From Monarcha castaneiventris obscurior (taxonomy: Eukaryota; Chordata; Aves; Passeriformes; Monarchidae): DNA of 64,000 nucleotides. The stretch spans positions 7,580,501-7,644,500 of the forward strand of contig JAMPIT010000539.1 in the NCBI GenBank assembly GCA_026261815.1, read 5' to 3'. Below, piece after piece: positions 1 through 37,854 of this stretch (position 1 is the first letter of the stretch; the number at the start of each line of letters is the position of its first letter). The position numbers and the translations under genes were made by a program. The notes under the pieces are model-generated. The model was not told where the DNA came from and ran no database searches. It saw only the letters and a list, made by a program, of their open reading frames with translations.

Positions 1-3000
1 GCAAAGAAGAAACGAAGCAAAAAATGTATTGTTTGAGGAGAAAAAGAGAACAGCTAAGGACACGAATGCTACTATTGCCTCTTTCAATGAACTGGTAGTT
101 GCTGGGGGTGTTCTCTTAGAAAAGTAGAGGAGAAGGTATTTAGTTTGATTAGATCACTGATTTTCTTTGCTGTCTTATGATTGCATTTATTCTGTGCACA
201 GGGAGAGCTCAAGGCATAAAAGTAGGCAGTTTAATGACACATAGACTTTTATGTAGCTCTCTGCTTAGGATGAGTTTCACCCGTAGTAAATAGAGGAGAA
301 GAGGAATTACAAGAGGGATTTCAGGGTGATGCATCCAAACAGGCAGCTTTGACATGTTTGTCTTTGTACCTACCTTGTTGCCAAAACAAAATCCAAAACT
401 GAGAAAGGACCCGATGACCTCATTTAATGCCACCAATGCAGCTGATGCGAGCTGTGTCCTCTTGGTGGGAGTAATGCGCAGCACCTCCCGGGGAGCCTGG
501 TGATCCCTGCTCCCTGCTCCAGCTGGCAAGCCCTGAAAGTGGAGCAGGAGGGGTCAGGGTGCCCAGCACCAGCTTCACAGGCAGTTCTGCAGAAGATAAC
601 TGCCGACAGAGCAGAGTGCTGGTTTCTCTTAAAAATGTCCCTTGCTGGTTGGCTCTGATAATGTTAAAACTCTTCTGAATGAAACCCTGCAATGAGCCAG
701 AATTTCAATACCAGGTTTATGATCCGATGGTGTTCAGTTTTTTTAAGCTGGAGAATCAATAGCTTTGGGAGGGATTTTTTTAGCTTTTTAAGTCACTGTT
801 GCTGAAATTTATTGGGTTAACCTTCCCACACCCCCCACTCCTTTGTGATTTGCCAGATAAGTGAATATGATAGGAAGGGGCCTAAGGCAGGAGTGAGGGA
901 GCTCTGCTCACCTCCCTTCCCGTGCACCCAGCAGCAATGGTTACTTAACTCCCAGCATCAGGAGCTGAGCACTGCAGGAGTCAACCTGAATGTCACCACT
1001 GCTTTCCTGAGTAGAAATTGCTCTTGGTATTTTTTTGCAAATTGCTCTGAAGTAAAACGTGTTTATGCGCTCACCCCCACACACATGCATTTGCATCATT
1101 TGGATCAGCCAGAAAAAGAAGCAGAGCTTTAAGAGCTGGAAGTTTTGGAGAACATTCTGTTCAAAAGACTTCTGTCCATTCACTTTCAATATTCCTGCCT
1201 TCTCTTTAGCTCTATGTACCTTTTCTGGAACCAGTCCAATGAAAACACACAATCTCAACTGCTGCTGAAGGATTGACTGTGAACAACTACCTTTGCTCTC
1301 ATCCTGCGTGAGGGAAAGCCATGTTATTATTTGAGGATTATTTGGCTCTTTGTGTGAGTCAGGTATGGTAAAGAATTGTTTATAGGTTGGACATCATAAT
1401 TTCATACTACAACACACATTTATTTACCTTTCCTGTAATAACTGAATGGCTATAAATGAACACAGGTATTCACCCAAGACTGCAGTAGAAGTATTATTTA
1501 CATATGCTTTCTTATCCTACCGTGCTTGTGCCAAGAGTACAGTTTTGTATTTCTTAGCGTTGTGAATCAGCATTCTGCTTTTTGCCATGGTTTGGGAATT
1601 CTAAGGGGCCATTAGACAAATTGGTAGAATTAATTAGGTGCTTGCTCTTCATGTTACAGAAACCCCAGAGGCATTTTGAATAATATTCTACAGTGTTGTA
1701 TCTTTACCCTGCAAGGTTCAGCAATTTGCTAGAACAGAACAAATTTGGCTGGCTATTTTCTCCAGAATCTGACAAAAATCCTAGAGAACAAAATGTTCCA
1801 GTAATCATATTTTCTTTTCAAGTATCTGTTAGTTTTTAATCCTTTTCTGCCTTTCTTTTTTCAGAAGCACCATATACTGGTTAAAAAAAAAAACCCACCC
1901 AAAAAACCTAATACACTACCACTGTTCCTGCCTGTATCTTTCATTTCACTTCTGTGCTGAATCACAGTGTTCTGTTACAGCCCTTTTTAAGCTGTTATTG
2001 TTTTGTATAATCCATTTTCTTTGGGCACCTCTTAGCTTCTGTCTGAAGCTGTTACTGCTATAATGAATGTAGTCATAAATCTGTCACAGGTAACAAGCTA
2101 AATTTAGAGCTCAATAAACCAGGGGAGAGTATGCTGTAGATAACTAAGTGCCTTGAGATGCAATGATTACAATAGTGGCACAAAAAGTCCACTTCTGGCA
2201 GGTTAACAAAGGGGAAACACAGAACATTTGGTTCCCTCACCCACTGACCACCATCACCCATGTTCTAGCAAACAAAGATGCTGTGTGAAAATATAGGAAC
2301 AGTCATAGTACCCACAGAGAGTTCCAGGGTGTGCCGTGCTGGACCACTTCCCTCAGCCACCCCACACTGGATGTAGGGTGCTGTTTCTGTAAAGCTTGGA
2401 GCTGCACAGCTCTACCACTGACCTGAGGGAGATCCCAGCTCCTCCAAAGAGGGTCTGAAACTGGGATTGGGAGCTGCCAGGCAGGACAGGACCCAGTGCT
2501 CCTGTAGCTGGGCCAAGGTGTCATGGGAGCCAAAACCTATCAGATCCCCACCAGCATGATTCCTAAGGCAGTGTGTCTCTGAAGAGAACCTGTCAGTCAT
2601 GTGTGCCTCAGACCTGGGCCAGCCAAGTTCCCACAGTGAAATGTCTGGCTGATTGTTAAAACCGAGGTCATTGGACATTTTCTTCTCTTTTGAGAAAAGG
2701 AAAGTGAAGAACATGGAGAAGAAAAAGCATTGGAAAGATGAAAGCAGGTGATATAAGAAATAACAAGATGGGAAGAAACCATGTTCAAAAGAGATCCAAT
2801 TCTCTGAATTGTGGTCCAGTGGATGTTAAGTAAGGGGAATAAGTGAGGGAAAGACAGGAAAGAGTGAAGAACAACAGAAGGCAAGGCATGGGAAGGAAGG
2901 GAGAGGGTGAAATACAGGCAGGAAAAATTAAACAAGCAGATCAAGTAACACAGATATGCAACTCCTTTGCCCCACCTGGTTTAGTCTTTGCATTTCTGCG

Positions 3001-6000
3001 TGGTGCCTTCACACTGAGCTGTGCCACAGCAGTGGTGAGGCCATGCCCTGTGGGTGCTCTGGCAGGTGGGAATGCCACAGCCACGCCGAGCTGCTGCTGC
3101 TGCTGCTCTTGCCTGCTTGCTGTGGCACTGGGGAAACGTTTGTGTGACAGGAGGGTGGCTGGGAGTGCAGGGTGGGTGGCACAGCACCAGTGGCAGGGCC
3201 GGGACTGCAGGGCTGTTGGGCATCAGCAGAGGTGCTGATCCTTCCTGTGCTAAACAGCCATAGGGATTCAGCCACACTGTTTGGTTTTTTGAAAGCCATT
3301 TACATAAGCATTTACAGTTGAATCAGTAGCACTTTACTGAAGAGGTTAAATTCTGCCTTTTAAAAATGAAATCAGCTGTTTTGCTGCCAACCACAGTTGT
3401 GCCCTCCTGTTGCCTCAAGAATAATGAAACACTGGCATACTGACATATAAATCATATTGCTGGAGAATGCATTATCTTTCTTATTTATGACTGCATTGTG
3501 CCACAAAGTGCTGCATCTTGTAATTGAGGGCTCTCTGATGAATTCATTGCATGCAAAGTCTGTGGAAATTATTAGCACAGCACATTTCCATAGTTAAAAT
3601 GTTTCCTACAGTGTAGATTTGAAGGCTTCCTAACTGCTGTATATTACTTTAATGCAAAATTCTAGGAAAATTTAAATACAAGCAGAACAAAGTTTTTATG
3701 CATAGAGAATGTTTTTCATTAGACCAGTTGTTATAGCTGGGAAAAGCAATCAAACCATCTGGGTTCGGGGACACTTTTAGGTGATGGATGAAAGCTTTAT
3801 TCATTGCTGATCAAAGAAATGGACAGCATCTCATGTAGAAATATCTTTGCCTTGCCGTCAGTGACATAACCAAATAATTAAAATTTAACCTATAATGAAA
3901 CATTCATAGGGACTGTTGGTTTCAGGGCACAAGTCTGACTGTTCCATTAAGAATGATCCTAAGGTAATGTCAATGTTTTGATGGTTTGTTTGGTAAACAT
4001 TTTCTTTAGTCACAGGTTTGCAGTTTTAGATAGCTCCTGAAGTCAGATACTTCTGCAAAACAGAAAACTAAAAAAAATTTCCCTCTGCCAGTCTCTCTTC
4101 AGTAACAAATGTGCGAAAATATAGCAGATAGCATGGAATAATGCTTTAACTATTAGTTGTCATCTGCGAAGTCCATTTGTCTTGTTAAGGCTGTCATTTG
4201 GCTGCATTACCCTTTCCGTAACCCTGGAAACAACTTCAAATACTGTGATATTTGAAAAGTCTAAAATATAACATGCCCTTAAAACACTGTGAGTGGTTTT
4301 TGAGACTCCCTGTAGAAAGGAAGAAAAAAATCATTTCCCTTTACAGAGGGCATTAAGCAGTGATGGATGTGCATTGCTTTGTGAGAAAGCTGATCCTCAC
4401 CTGTTGTAAGTGGGATGAGCAACGATGCCAGCAGCACCAACCAGTTTCCTCTTTACCTGCCCACAGAGTTCAGGAATCCCTCTCTCAAAGTGTTACAGAA
4501 GGGGATTTTCAGGAGGCAATAAATAAATTTTGATCCCTCTGGTTAATACAGTTAAGGTCAAAGAGATTCTATCTGGGGCTATTTAAAATGCTCTTAACCC
4601 GCAGACATACTGCTGTCAGTAGTGCTAAGTGCCTTATCTGGCTGAGGAGTGTATACAACCCTTATGAAACTATTCTTAAGTATTCTGGTTACTATATTTA
4701 GCTCTGTCTCATAACAAGACAAAAAGCACTTAGCTAAATGTAGTCCTGAAGTGCTTAATCCGGTTAAGATTATTTTGTCCTTAGGTGTCTTCTACTAAGA
4801 CTTTTTCTAGCTTACCATCCTGCTGCATCATGCAAAAAGCTGCTCTGTGTGGTTGGGCCTGGGAATTCTTTTATGGCCGTTTATTCTGTGAGCTCCTCGA
4901 AGTCTGGTGTTGGCTGAGGGCATTGCTCACATTCATTAGGAAACCCCATCCCTCTGCCCCTGGCAGCTCACATCAGCTGTACTGCAGCAGAGTGGTAGCT
5001 CCTCCTGGAGACTGGAGAATCCAGGCTTCGTTTCCCAGTTTAGACTCGGTGAGCATTAGCTGGACTGTTGACTCTCTTGGTGACCAAACAGCTTCCCTCA
5101 ACTTGCTGCTATTCTGGCTGGCTGGGAGGCCGACCATGCTAATGAGGCAGAAAACCCACCAGGCTTCCTGGGAGATTTCAGTTGTCAGACAACCTGGGGG
5201 CAAAGTTTCCATAAAATACAGTTGCTATACAACAATGCTTTGCACTCCAAGCTGAGGAAAAATCCTTTTCTTTAGCTGAATTTTTGCATGCTTAAGTCCT
5301 CATACAAAAAAGGTTCTCTGAAAAATTGTGATAGATATTCCTGTGTATCCACAAGCAATTTTTATAATTTAACTCATTGCTTTAAAAAGAATTTTCTTTA
5401 TACCTAAGTATCTCTGAATTCATCCAAAGTCACCAAGACTTCTGTAGGGGTCATTCTTCTAGAGAAGAAACAGCTGTGTGATTTTGATAGAACAGCACTG
5501 AGGGATGAGCAGCAGTGGTAAGTGCCTCGGCTCAGTAGGGTGACAAATAAGATCACACACTCCTTTTGAACTGGGATAAAAACGTGTCACTTGGCCAGTG
5601 TACAACTGCTGTGAGAACAGAGACAGAGCAGATCCACTGAGTTTAAGTTTGCTACTCAGGTGTTGTTTCCAGTCGCAGCTTCACTGAGGATGTCAGGAGT
5701 TCCATGATATTTTCCCCAGATTTTGTGTGTCCCATCAGTAGCAAATCTTAAGGGGAGGCCTTGAGTCCATCCACAGGTGGGTAGTTGTGGCTTGTGCTGA
5801 TTTTTGCTGAACGTGTTTGTCTTGAAGGAGGTTTTGGTTGCAAGATCTGATAGATGAGGTCCTACCTCAGGTTTCACAGCACACCAGGTAAACTGTCACA
5901 CTTTGGAAGAACTCCAGTTGACCCTCAGTGGCTCCAAGCCAGTGGGGCCATTCCGCCACCCTGCTGGGTCACTCAGCTTTTTGGACATGAGAGGTCACAT

Positions 6001-7706
6001 TGGCCTTTCCAGGCTGCTTCTGTGGCAGTGGGTGGTGCCCACAGAGCCAGGAACCCGAGAACTTGGTCCAGCTCCCATTGCTGGAGGCTTTGCTGAGCTT
6101 TCATCAGTCACACTTGGGCATGTTTCTAATTTGTGGTGGTAGACTTTTCTCAGCTTGTAGTGATTGCTGCTGTCTAGGCTAAGTCTTGCCTGCAACTGTG
6201 TTTTAACTGGACTTGCTTTTCCTTCCAGGATTAATTTTTCTCCGTCTCTATTTACATGGTGATAAGAAGTGCTAATCCCACTCTGTCAGTCTGGACTGAT
6301 GAATCTGAGGAATAGAACAGGTAATTTCTAATTTGGCTTGTAGCTTTTGGTGACTCAGGCAGCGAGAACCACTCCCTCTCTATGCAGTGCATTCATAACA
6401 AAAAAATTCATACAGTTTCTTCTGCCCAGGTCATCTGCAGGGAGGGAGATCCTTGCCCTGGAGCAGGCAAGAAAGGATGAAATTTTGTAGCTGTTGCTGT
6501 GAGCAGCATCGTCGACTTCCTGACAGTTGTGGGTGGTTCTATTTTGCATTACTTTTATAGCTACCAAGTTGTTTGAGCTTGGAGTAGTCTCAAAACAGAG
6601 AAGATCTTTTGGGTGTACCTATTGAAAAATGGCCCCTGAGTTCTGGGCAGCATGGGAGGGTTTTGCAGGGAAAGGGCTCACTGGAGATGTGGGGCAGATT
6701 GGTGCTGATGGTGGGGACAGGGGCAATTTCCTCTTTGGAGGTGTCTGAGGGGGTGCAGTCCAGCAGAGCTGCCCTGGGCAATGTGGCATGGAGTGACAGT
6801 AGCTGCCTCACCTGCACCTCCCTGGCTCTCTGTCCCTCAAACTCAGCCCATCTCAGTCACAGAAAGCAGGTCACCAGGGAAGAAGTTACCCTTGTGTTGA
6901 ATTTTCCATCATTTAATGGGGCTCAGGAGTAGTGTGTCCTTACTGGGAGTTGTTGCCAACTGTTCTCCTTCCCTGGTTAGTGACAGGTGAGGATGTTTCA
7001 AATTGAAGCCTTGGGTGTGAATCCCAGGTCACAGTTCAGATGATGAGGGAGAAGTCCGCCTGTGCAAGCAGCAGTCATTGGCTGCAGGATGCTTTGGATG
7101 AACCTGTCTGTCATACCATCTCTTAGATATCTTCATAATATCCTTCTGTTGCCTAATAATAATCCTTTAGGGGATTAGCACAGTTTCTTTCTTTCTCCTA
7201 TGTCCTTCCTCTGGAAAAGAAATCCCAGATGTGTTTCAAGCAGTGCAGTGCTTGCAATCAACCAGCAGCCTATCTGATTTCCCAAAACAGGACCAGCTGT
7301 GGTGCTGCCTGGTGCAGACACCAGGTTAGGTCTCTCTCTTTTTTGCTCTCACATTTGCCAGGAAGATGCTGATTCCTGTGCAGAGATGGGTGCTTCAGCA
7401 GGATTCCCTATCCTGGCTCAGAGGGCAGTACGAAGGCAGGCTGAGGGGCTGCTGGCTTTCAGGTCTTTCCCTTTAAAGTCCTATTGTTGTAGCTGGATGT
7501 TTGGGCCTGTAGAGGTGGTCTCACTTCTCATGCCTCAGTAGCTGACTGAACAGACAAGGAGGGACATAGCAAGAGTAGAATTTGGGAAAGGGATGATTGA
7601 AAGATGCAGGAGGTCTTTAAGTACAAACCACTACGCTCCATGTTTGGACGTTCTTAGCAAGATCAGGGAGTATGTCTCAGTAAGTACTTCTGTCTTTTCC
7701 TTGCAG
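1..7706 (+). other. Non-coding sequence upstream of the first coding NPAS2 exon (probably intron 1)
   Basis: The acceptor at 7701-7706 shows that an upstream non-coding exon exists, but I see no convincing exon, promoter or CpG-rich island in this stretch. It is ordinary AT-rich sequence with scattered short open frames and a small CTG run near 3090-3105. The real 5' exon and promoter may lie left of the window. Confidence 0.6.
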
Positions 7707-7731
7707 AGCCCTGTGTTGTGTAAACGAACTG

Positions 7732-33423
<25,692 letters not shown>

Positions 33424-34314
33424 AAGTTGGTTCTGGGAGACGAGGACCACACGGCTGCAGCCGCTGCGCCCGCGCGCACGCAGGAGAGCACAGCGCCGTC
33501 AGAGCACGGCACGGGAGAGGTCAGGCTCTGTGGGGAGGTGGTGGCCAGAGGGATGATCCCTGACAGGGATGCGTGGCTGCAAGGGCCGTGTGTGTTGGGA
33601 TTCCCATGCAGCCAGTCCGTGATGCTGTTCCGGCAGCGGGGTGTGCCCTGGCCCGGCACCGTGGTGCCGCTGAAAGCAGTGGCTTTCTGGCTGCAGGGAG
33701 GGGAGGTACCAGGTCGCCATGAAGCTCGGTTTGCAATGGAAAAAACCCTTTTCCATTCAGGACTTCAATGCTGAAAGTCACTGTGAATTTAAGCCCAGCA
33801 TTTGGAGCACATAGACTGTACCAGTCCGCAGGACACCGTTGGATTACCGTGTACATAACTCGTTTTGCTGTAGTAGGTCCATTGTGGATTCTTTTTCCTT
33901 TTTCTATACCTCAGTCCCGCAGTTTTTTGTTTTCCAGGAGATTGGATAATGCTGCTAATTTACATAACACCACTTTTGCCTGAATTTCTTACTGTTGTTA
34001 TACCAGCTCACATCGCAGCTAGTACAATATTTGTCATGTTTTGTTTTTGGTTAACAAGTGAAGATAAATTTGTATGGTTTTTACTCCCTGTAGCCAAATA
34101 TTTTTCAGGTTACAGACAAAGAATCTTTATTCCTTTTTTTTTGTTTTGTTTCAAGTGATGTAGTTGTATATGTTTCTATACATAAAAACAAACAAACATG
34201 CATAGAACAGCATATGACAGCAAACTTTGTGGTTTTGCTAGGTCATGTTTCAATTTGGCGAACCCAAAATGTATAATCACAACACACGTGATGTTACAAG
34301 CCCATAGGGTCAGC

Positions 34315-34320
34315 AATAAA
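34315..34320 (+). promoter_or_regulatory. Proximal NPAS2 poly(A) signal candidate (AATAAA)
   Basis: Canonical hexamer within an AT-rich region about 890 bases after the stop, followed by a T-rich stretch. Confidence 0.5.
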
Positions 34321-36791
34321 TTGTATTTTTGTAAATTGTCACTTTTTAACTATAAGTTTATATTTATGAATTGAAAAACCAGTTTATTCCTCAGTGGGTG
34401 TATAGTTAAGTGTCCCTGCTGTTTGTGTCTTTCCAAAGGAAAAATTAAAAAGTACATTTTTGAAGTGTTAGTAGCTGAGTACTAACTTTGGGCATTGTTA
34501 GAGCCCAAATGTAGATGGGTTTGGCCATTACTATAAACTTTGCAATGCAGTGGTTAGTTAGGACCAGGTCCATCTAGCAGTAAAGTTCCAGCTGGCAGAC
34601 AGAGCAACGTTTAGAGAGGAGTTAGTTCGTAATATTTAGTTCCTAGTGTCTGTTGAAACCAAGCAAAGAATTCTTGGTTTTGCCTTTTTTTTTTTAATGG
34701 GGTTTTCTTTTTGTGTGTGTTTCCTTCTTTTCCTTCTGCAAGCCACTTCCTTGGCCCTTTGCAGCACTGCAGCAGCTGGTGTTCCTGGTGTTGCTGGCAC
34801 AAGCAGCTCCAAGCAGCCCTGTGTTTCAAGAGAAGGGCACAGTGGGGCTCCTCCAGCCCTGCTACACCAGGGGCTGTTTCCCAGCAGTTCTTCCTGGGGA
34901 AGGGGATGGGTTTTGCTGTGCCCCACATTGCCTGGGGGAGTGGTGGTGGGAGGACTCAGTGCTCCTGGAGCTGGGCTCAGGCAGGAGCTTTCGGGGCTGG
35001 TGCAAGGTCCTAGAGTGCTTTGGTGTTTTGGCCAGGGCAGAGGGGGATGTGTGAACAAAAGCTGTGCCAGTCCCTGGCTTTCCATGGGTCCCCTCCCTTG
35101 GCAAAAGCATCTGCACAAGTTAGCTTTGACTGGGACATTGAGTGCACAGTTCCCAGGGGTGCCAGACAGGATGGATCATGGGTTGCATGCAGCATTTTGG
35201 GGAGTGTGGTGGGCCACAGAATGGAGGCAATGAGATGCCTGACAGCCTGGGGTCCAGTATCAGGGCTCATGCCCTGGCAGCACAGTCCCTGGCTGGACCC
35301 CAGCCCACACAGCACATGCAGCCCCTGGTGCTGGGCAGCCGAGCAGCTGCTCTCGGACAGTCTGAGCCAGCCCCTCCCTTTCAAACCACCACAAGAAATC
35401 GTGGCTACAGCAGAGCCATGGGCTGGGGCCACCTCACTGCTGATAGTGGGATGTGGAACACCTGCCTTTGTGGGGCAATCTGGAGCTGAAATAATAACAC
35501 CTGGGGCTTTCCTGTTCTGCAGGTTTGTGCTGCACTAAGGGCCAGCACAGAGCCTTCAGCGTAGGAACCTTCTGTTTTTAAAGCACTATTAGTTTTAGGG
35601 TCTCCCTCTCCCCATTCTGAGGCAGCAGGGTTGCTCATGAGGGTGCAGTAGGAGGGGGTTGTATTTTTGGGAGTTGTTTTTTGGATTTTTTCCACCACAG
35701 CCTTGGCACATAACATTAAAGAGGAGGCAAACACATATATTTGTGTTAGGGCTCCAGCACTGTACAGAGTTTGTGGCTCAGGGTGGCTGGCTGGAGGGAA
35801 AGGCTGTGCATTTCCCTGGTTTCCCCATCAAACCTGCATCACCCCAGCACATCCCCATGGCTTGTCTGCAGTGTCCCATCACCACGCATGAGCCCAGGCA
35901 CGGCAGGTGGCAATGAAATGGATCTCGGAGGTGGTGGTGGCTGGGGTCAGGGGCTTGGGGAGTGTATTTTTTTAACAGGGCTTGGTAGGGAAGTAGCTGA
36001 GGCAGAGCAGTTTTCTGGCATTGCTGTGGCTTTGACAGTGAGTCCAAAAAAAAATAGGGTTGGGAAGGGGTTCTGGGGGAGGTGGGAGGCGATGTGTGCG
36101 CCAGATGGGGCCGTGCCCTGGGCATGGCCCTGCTGATGGCAGCACTGGGCTGCAGGGACAGAGGGCTGGGGGCACAGCTCCTGCTCACAGCTCCCAGCGA
36201 GGAGCACAGGAGCTTGGTGAGGATGTTTACATGTTAAATCAGCCTTGCTAAAACCAGAGACCTAAAAACGCACTTTATCATGTGCCCCTTATCCTCAGAG
36301 CCCCCCCAGCCGCTGGCCTCGCTGCTGGTGGGCGGGGGCTGCACAGTCCCAGGCACTGCCTCAGGGGCAGGGCCTTGTTTTCTCGACATGCTCCAAAGGA
36401 CAAAATCCCACCGTCCCTTTCTGGGGCTTGCTTGGTCTTTGCTCAGTCTGCCTCCAGCCAAGGGGCAGGCTGAGTCAGGGCCAGGGGGGTTTTGCCTTAT
36501 ATTGTCCCTCACTCTCAAAAAAGTAGATGGATAAAAAAATCTCTTCATTCAGGTTGATTTGTATTTGTTTACCTCGGTGTTAGCTATGACCTGTGTTTTT
36601 ATGACTCATTTGGAATTGAGGGTTGCTGGTGGGTTTGGTTCACACTCCCCCAGCCGCTTACAAGAAAACACAAGTGTGACTTGCTGGTGACAAGCAGAGG
36701 GCAGGGACTGACCGATGGCAGCAGGGTTGGCCTCCAGTGTCAGTGTTGACCTATCAGTCATAAATGTTCTGAGGTTTTCTAGTACACAATT

Positions 36792-36882
36792 ACCTATATA
36801 CTATAACTCTCTATATAGATATACATATTTGAATATACATTTATATGTATGTAGATGTATATCTATATATAAATATATATAG
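36792..36882. repeat. AT-rich TATA/TATG simple-sequence tract
   Basis: About 90 bp made almost only of TA, TATG and TATA words (tatatagatatacatattt and similar), partly self-complementary. In RNA it could fold or bind AU-rich-element proteins if the long NPAS2 3' UTR is used. Confidence 0.85.
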
Positions 36883-36925
36883 GCCACACAATTCCAGACC
36901 TCTGAAAACACAGGCAGCTTTAATT

Positions 36926-36931
36926 AATAAA
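36926..36931 (+). promoter_or_regulatory. NPAS2 poly(A) signal candidate (AATAAA)
   Basis: Canonical hexamer in ttaattaataaagtcttgca, about 3.5 kb after the stop codon. Confidence 0.45.
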
Positions 36932-37317
36932 GTCTTGCACTTTTAGCGTATTTGTACATATAAGCTAAAGCCTGGTGGGAATAATCAGGCTGATTTGACA
37001 AACACAATGAGAAGTTACTGTATATATTGTATATAGTCCATGCAGGAAAAAAAAAAGAAAATAAGAAAAAGTCAAGAATTGAGTATAAATCTTGGTTTAT
37101 TTTATATGATGTTGAATATAAATACATTTATAAATGTTACTATTCTTAAAAGTATTTTGTAATGGGAAAAAGTAAGTGTCTTATGAAGATGAACAGTAAA
37201 GATTTTATTCTTGTTTTGAATCTGTGTCCCTGCACAGCTCCATTGAATGGGAGCCCGTGCATTTTGACAAGCTTTAAACAGATTGTACATAGTATTTAAA
37301 AAAAAAAAAAAAGAAGA

Positions 37318-37323
37318 AATAAA
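37318..37323 (+). promoter_or_regulatory. Distal NPAS2 poly(A) signal candidate (AATAAA)
   Basis: Canonical hexamer in gaagaaataaaataatact, with a TG-rich element about 30-65 bases downstream. It is the last + strand signal before the TBC1D8 gene end. Confidence 0.6.
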
Positions 37324-37345
37324 ATAATACTTGTAAGACCTCTTA

Positions 37346-37854
37346 CAGACTATGTTCTGTTGTTATTCCCTGGGTGGTGTGGGACTGTTGGGGATCTGAT
37401 CCCTCCTCTCCAGGAGAGACAAGAGCAGCAGCCACTGTGTCCATGTGCGTGGACAGCTGAAGGGATGGGGCTCAGGACAAGGAGTGGGATTTCCATGACC
37501 AGTGCCAGAGACAACAAGAGCAATGCATAAATTAGAAAGAACAAGGGATCAGGGTCTGCACACTGGTTGAATTTGGATGCAGAAAGCAAGTGCCAGTACT
37601 CCTGGGCTCTCTCACTCACCAGCTCAGCACTGAAGCCACCTCGGGCTGTACTCCAGGCTAAACTAGACCCAGGCTGCAAAACCCAGGTCTCCATTTTTCC
37701 TCTGTTTCCTCTCTGTCCCAGCAGGGGCTTTGGCTTGCTCCTTATTTTGGAAAGCACTGACTAAATGTGGCTTTAACATGACCAACACTGTTGAAGGAAC
37801 TTCCACAACAGGCCATCACAAGGAATAATAGTGCCTCAAAGACAGGGTTTTTTT
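37346..37854. other. Short gap between the converging NPAS2 and TBC1D8 gene ends
   Basis: About 0.5 kb separates the distal NPAS2 poly(A) site from the distal TBC1D8 one. I see no gene in it; RPL31, which lies between these genes in human, is not here. Confidence 0.6.

Larger units (their letters stand above)
33424..37345 (+). other. NPAS2: Putative NPAS2 3' UTR
   Basis: The sequence after the stop holds no further supportable exon on either strand. A canonical poly(A) signal lies about 0.9 kb after the stop (34315-34320), and others at 36926-36931 and 37318-37323. The last has a GT-rich stretch downstream (about 37350-37390), as expected of a cleavage site. The true mRNA end could be proximal, distal or both. 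The part from about 34700 to 36500 is GC-richer and the last 600 bases are very AT-rich. Confidence 0.6.

Noticed and set aside
34646..35233. 195-codon open frame with a hydrophobic start in the NPAS2 3' UTR
   Set aside because: The hydrophobic run comes from T-rich UTR sequence. Antisense and other frames are equally open, and nothing resembles a known protein.
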